NCBI RefSeq assembly: GCF_036323735.1
Contig: NC_086023.1
Location: 16,541,501-16,605,500, forward strand
From: Rattus norvegicus
Taxonomy: Eukaryota > Chordata > Mammalia > Rodentia > Muridae
Direction of reading: 5' to 3'
DNA length: 64,000 bases
Under the pieces are notes generated by a model that had not been told where the DNA came from, did not search any database, and was given only the letters and a program-made list of their open reading frames with translations. The translations under genes and the position numbers were made by a program. Below, in pieces: positions 60,172 through 64,000 of the stretch (position 1 is its first letter; each line of letters opens with the position of its first letter).

Positions 60172-60480
60172 ATTTTTTTGTTTATGTATTTCTTCTTTAT
60201 TGAAAATAGATTATTTTCTTATTCAGTATAACTTGATTATAATTTCCCCTCCCTTTTTTTCTTTTAGATCCTCCTCACCTCTCTTCTCCTCAAGATCTAC
60301 TCCCTTTCTGTCTTTGATTAAAAATAGAACAAGCTTCTGGGAGATAACAGCCAAACATGACAAAATAAAATATAAGGTAAAACAAAAATCATCATATCTA
60401 TGCTGTCCAAACAAACAGAAGAAAAAGAGCCCAAGAGCAGGCACAAGAATCAGGCACTTACTCCTTCACACACACACACT
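60172..60480 (-). mobile_element. Old L1 3'UTR fragment (Lx8/Lx9-like), minus strand
   Basis: A T-rich start (60172-60179) is followed by 'cttctttattgaaaatagat', a CT-rich tract ('aatttcccctccctttttt') and the complement of an A-rich region with 'caaacaaacagaagaaaaagag'. It ends in a CA run near 60467-60479. It is the same general type as 54640-55202 but a different part. Confidence 0.55.
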
Positions 60481-60956
60481 GCGGTCACATTGCTTTTTCT
60501 CATCCTTGTCATCATCATTGTCATGGTAATCATAGTGCTCATTGTCACTGCTATCACCATTGTTGTTCCCCTTCTCCTCTGCCTCCTCGTCCTTCCAGAT
60601 ATTATAAATTAATTTGGGTTAGGTCTTTCAGTGAAGGATCCCCTACTTTATTCCTTTGTGCATCAAGCCTTGCTTCATAATCACCTTATCTCTTCTATCA
60701 ATAACTTTGATTTTAACATTAAATTACTAGTGCTTTTTCTCTACAAATTGTTTATTTGATATTTTCTTTCTTCCTACTTTTTCTTTTTCATTTTAATCCG
60801 GCATGAATTGATTACTAATAATAACATGATAAATCCAATATTAGACTGTTTTAAAATCTCTGCAACCAAAGAAATTAATCTATTGATTGCTTTTAATTTT
60901 GTCTCAAGTATATTTGGAATGCTCTATTTTTTATTATATTAGGTTTCTCTTAATAT
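60481..60956. other. No gene or clear repeat recognised
   Basis: About 480 bases, AT-rich with a (TCA)-rich patch near 60505-60560. Confidence 0.5.
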
Positions 60957-61148
60957 ATATGTGTGGTTATTTGAATAAGGATGTTCCCATAAGCTCATAT
61001 ATTTGAATATTTGGTCATCAGGGAGAGGAACTATTTGAGAGGAATTAAGAGATGTGGCCTTGTTAAATTAGGTGTGGCTTTATTAGAGGAAGTGAATCAC
61101 TGGTAGTGGGGGTTGGGCGTTCAAAAGCTGACTTGAAGCCCAGAGTTA
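60957..61148 (+). mobile_element. MT-type MaLR LTR, 5' part, cut by L1-H
   Basis: It starts near 'atatgtgtggttatttgaata' and contains 'cccataagctcatatatttg', 'atgtggccttgttaaattag' and 'tagaggaagtgaatcac'. This is the order of the 5' half of an MT LTR. It stops at the poly(T) of L1-H (61153), so the rest of the LTR probably lies beyond L1-H, outside the window. Confidence 0.65.
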
Positions 61149-61152
61149 CTTC

Positions 61153-64000
61153 TTTTTTTTTTTTTTTTTTTATTAACTTGAATATTTCTTATATACATTT
61201 CGAGTGTTATTCCCTTTCCCGGTATCCGGGGAAACATCCCCCTCCCCCCTCCCCTTCCTTATGGGTGTTCCCCTCCCAACCCTCCCCCCATTGCCGCCAT
61301 TCCCCCATAGTCTAGTTCACTGGGGGTCCAGTCTTAGCAGGACCCAGGGCTTCCCCTTCCACTGGTGCTCTTGCTAGGATATTCATTGCTACCTATGAGG
61401 TCAGAGTCCAGGGTCAGTCCATGTATAGTCTTTAGTTAGTGGCTTAGTCCCTGGAAGCTCTGGTTGCTTGGCATTGTTGTACATATGGGGTCTCGAGCCC
61501 CTTCAAGCTCTTCCAGTTCTTTCTCTGATTCCTTCAACGGGGGTTCTATTCTCAGTTCAGTGGTTTGCTGCTGGTATTCGCCTCTGTATTTGCTTTATTC
61601 TGGCTGTGTCTCTCAGGAGCGATCTACATCCGGCTCCTGTCGGTCTGCACTTCTTTGCTTCATCCACCTTGTCTAATTGGGTGGCTGTATATGTATGGGC
61701 CACATGTGGGGCCGGCTCTGAATGGGTGTTCCTTCAGTCTCTGTTTTAATCTTTCCCTCTCTCTTCCCTGCCAAGGGTATTCTTGTTCCCCTTTTAAAGA
61801 AGGAGTGAAGCATTCACATTTTGATCATCCGTCTTGAGTTTCATTTGTTCTAGGCATCTAGGGTAATTCAAGCATTTTGGTTAATAGCCATTTATCAATG
61901 AGTGCATACCATGTATGTCTTTCTGTGATTGGGTTAGCTCACTCAGGATGATGTTTTCCAGTTCCAACCATTTGCCTACGAATTTCATAAAGTCGTTGTT
62001 TTTGATAGCTGAGTAATATTCCATTGTGTAGATGTACCACATTTTCTGTATCCATTCCTCTGTTGAAGGGCATCTGGGTTCTTTCCAGTTTCTGGCTATT
62101 ATAAATAAGGCTGCGATGAACATAGTGGAGCACGTGTCTCTTTTATATGTTGAGGCATCTTTTGGGTATATGCCCAAGAGAGGTATAGCTGGATCCTCAG
62201 GCAGTTCAATGTCCAATTTTCTGAGGAACCTCCAGACTGTTTTCCAGAATGGTTTTACCAGTCTGCAATCCCACCAACAATGGAGGAGTGTTCCTCTTTC
62301 TCCACATCCTCGCCAGCATCTGCTGTTACCTGAGTTTTTGATCTTAGCTATTCTCACTGGTGTGAGGTGAAATCTCAGGGTTGTTTTGATTTGCATTTCC
62401 CTTATGAGTAAAGATGTTGAACATTTCTTTAGGTGTTTCTCAGCCATTCGGCATTCCTCAGCTGTGAATTCTTTGTTTAGCTCTGAACCCCATTTTTTAA
62501 TAGGGTTATTTGTTTCCCTGTGGTCTAACTTCTTGAGTTCTTTGTATATTTTGGATATAAGGCCTCTATCTGTTGTAGGATTGGTAAAGATCTTTTCCCA
62601 ATCTGTTGGTTGCCCTTTTGTCCTAACCACAGTGTCCTTTGCCTTAAAGAAGCTTTGCAGTTTTATGAGATCCCATTTGTCGATTCTTGATCTGAGAGCG
62701 TAAGCCATTGGTGTTTTGTTCAGGAAATTTTTTCCAGTGCCCATGTGTTCCAGATGCTTCCCTAGTTTTTCTTCTATTAGTTTGAGTTTGTCTGCTTTGA
62801 TGTGGAGGTCCCTGATCCACTTGGACTTAAGCTTTGTACAGGGTGATAAGCATGGATCGATCTGCATTCTTCTACATGTTGACCTCCAGTTGAACCAGCA
62901 CCATTTGCTGAAAATGCTATCTTTTTTCCATTGGATGGTTTTGGCTCCTTTGTCAAAAATCAAGTGACCATAGGTGTATGGGTCCATTTCTGGGTCTTCA
63001 ATTCTATTCCATTGGTCTATCTGTCTGTCTCTGTACCAATACCATGCAGTTTTTATCACTATTGCTCTGTAATACTGCTTGAGTTCAGGGATAGTGATTC
63101 CCCCTGAAGTCTTTTTATTGTTGAGGATAGCTTTAGCTCTCCTGGGTTTTTTTTTATTCCAGATGAATTTGCAAATTGTTCTGTCTAACTCTTTGAAGAA
63201 TTGGATTGGTGTTTTGATGGGGATTGCATTGAATCTGTAGATTGCTTTTGGTAAAATGGCCATTTTTACTATATTAATCCTGCCAATCCATGAGCATGGG
63301 AGATCTTTCCATCTTCTGAGGTCTTCTTCAATTTCCTTCTTCAGTGTCTTGAAGTTCTTATTGTACAGATCTTTTACTTGCTTTGTTAAAGTCACACCGA
63401 GGTACTTTATATTATTTGGGTCTATTATGAAGGGTGTCATTTCCCTAATTTCTTTCTCGGCTTGTTTCTCTTTTGTATAGAGGAAGGCAACTGATTTATT
63501 TGAGTTAATTTTATACCCAGCCACTTTACTGAAGTTGTTTATCAGCTTTAGTAGTTCTCTGGTGGAACTTTTGGGATCACTTAAATATACTATCATATCA
63601 TCTGCAAATAGTGATATTTTGACTTCTTCTTTTCCGATCTGTATCCACTTGACCTCCTTTTGTTGTCTGATTGCTCTGGCTAGAACTTCAAGAACTATAT
63701 TGAATAAGTAGGGAGAGAGTGGGCAGCCTTGTCTAGTCCCTGATTTTATTGGAATTGCTTCAAGTTTCTCTCCATTTAGTTTAATGTTAGCAGCTGGTTT
63801 GCTGTACATGGCTTTTACTATGTTCAGGTATGGGCCTTGAATTCCTATTCTTTCCAGGACTTTTATCATGAAGGGGTGTTGAATTTTGTCAAATGCTTTC
63901 TCAGCGTCTAATGAAATGATCATGTGGTTTTGTTCTTTCAGTTTGTTTATATAATGGATCACGTTGATGGTTTTCCTTATATTAAACCATCCCTGCATGC
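61153..64000 (-). mobile_element. Young L1 'L1-H' (rat L1 type), minus strand, runs off the window
   Basis: The A tail (T run 61153-61171) is followed by the complement of a rat-type L1 3'UTR with its polypurine tract (about 61230-61312) and ORF2 from 61881 leftward to the window edge. The 3'UTR and ORF2 are clearly closer to intact than those of L1-A, L1-D or L1-F. The 5' end, and so completeness and target duplication, cannot be seen. Confidence 0.93.
61881..64000 (-). CDS. L1-H ORF2p, partial (C-terminal part open to window edge)
   Basis: An uninterrupted frame of at least 705 codons ends at the normal L1 ORF2 stop (61881-61883). The first Met in view is internal (MQGWFNIRKT); upstream coding lies beyond 64000. 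ORF2p is the L1 endonuclease/reverse transcriptase that copies L1 RNA into nicked DNA in the nucleus. In view are the rest of the reverse transcriptase domain (TRQGCPLSPYLFNIVLE, catalytic FADD at 63597-63608) and the C-terminal Cys-rich segment with the CxxxC...HxxxxC pattern (about 62270-62325). No stop or shift is seen. Whether the endonuclease, ORF1 and promoter are intact is unknown, so activity cannot be claimed. Confidence 0.85.
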   Translation of the reverse strand, partial: MQGWFNIRKTINVIHYINKLKEQNHMIISLDAEKAFDKIQHPFMIKVLERIGIQGPYLNIVKAMYSKPAANIKLNGEKLEAIPIKSGTRQGCPLSPYLFNIVLEVLARAIRQQKEVKWIQIGKEEVKISLFADDMIVYLSDPKSSTRELLKLINNFSKVAGYKINSNKSVAFLYTKEKQAEKEIREMTPFIIDPNNIKYLGVTLTKQVKDLYNKNFKTLKKEIEEDLRRWKDLPCSWIGRINIVKMAILPKAIYRFNAIPIKTPIQFFKELDRTICKFIWNKKKPRRAKAILNNKKTSGGITIPELKQYYRAIVIKTAWYWYRDRQIDQWNRIEDPEMDPYTYGHLIFDKGAKTIQWKKDSIFSKWCWFNWRSTCRRMQIDPCLSPCTKLKSKWIRDLHIKADKLKLIEEKLGKHLEHMGTGKNFLNKTPMAYALRSRIDKWDLIKLQSFFKAKDTVVRTKGQPTDWEKIFTNPTTDRGLISKIYKELKKLDHRETNNPIKKWGSELNKEFTAEECRMAEKHLKKCSTSLLIREMQIKTTLRFHLTPVRIAKIKNSGNSRCWRGCGERGTLLHCWWDCRLVKPFWKTVWRFLRKLDIELPEDPAIPLLGIYPKDASTYKRDTCSTMFIAALFIIARNWKEPRCPSTEEWIQKMWYIYTMEYYSAIKNNDFMKFVGKWLELENIILSELTQSQKDIHGMHSLINGY

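Noticed and set aside
60140..60612. 129- and 70-codon frames with hydrophobic runs resembling membrane segments
   Set aside because: They run over an old minus-strand L1 3'UTR and a TCA-rich patch. No start context or family signature.

Overview
The window looks like rodent nuclear DNA, most likely rat (Rattus norvegicus or a close relative). Three things point there: young L1 copies of the rat L1 type, two near-consensus ID SINEs (BC1-derived, strongly amplified in rat), and a processed Gapdh copy of rodent type. I find no host gene, exon set, structural RNA gene, CpG island or CRISPR array. It reads as a gene-poor, L1-rich intergenic or deep intronic stretch. Nearly all longer open frames are L1 remnants or chance frames. 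I see no previously undescribed biological system; the interest lies in nested retrotransposition.

Layout. 1-1180: internal and LTR part of an MT-type MaLR retrotransposon. 3280-4440: degenerate satellite-like array with about 65-base periodicity. 5450-20548: four-deep nest. An old L1 (L1-A, +) holds a solo LTR (6907-7436) and a younger near full-length L1 (L1-B, 8185-15484). L1-B carries about 1.35 kb of apparent 3' transduced DNA (15485-16838) and is itself interrupted by a 5'-truncated L1 that seems to have carried an ID SINE (10773-11728), and by a second ID (12430-12539). 21018-22605: another old L1 3' end. 22646-22975: long simple repeats in inverted arrangement. 25639-34214: one near full-length L1 on the minus strand (L1-D), bounded by a near-perfect 13-14 base target duplication and broken by an ERV-type LTR, a plus L1 fragment and a minus L1 fragment. 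37158-37474: minus MT-type LTR. 39270-46710: plus L1 (L1-F) with a full-length processed Gapdh pseudogene in its ORF1 (40437-41725, 14-base target duplication). 46711-60956: mostly unrecognised DNA with scattered old repeats, including a B4-like SINE split by a 497-base LTR with a 6-base target duplication. 61153-64000: a young minus L1 (L1-H) whose ORF2 is open to the window edge.

Nothing here works as a pathway. Direct observations are the open frames, stop codons, poly(A) tracts, target duplications and repeat boundaries. Family names rest on recognising consensus features from memory and were not checked with RepeatMasker or BLAST.
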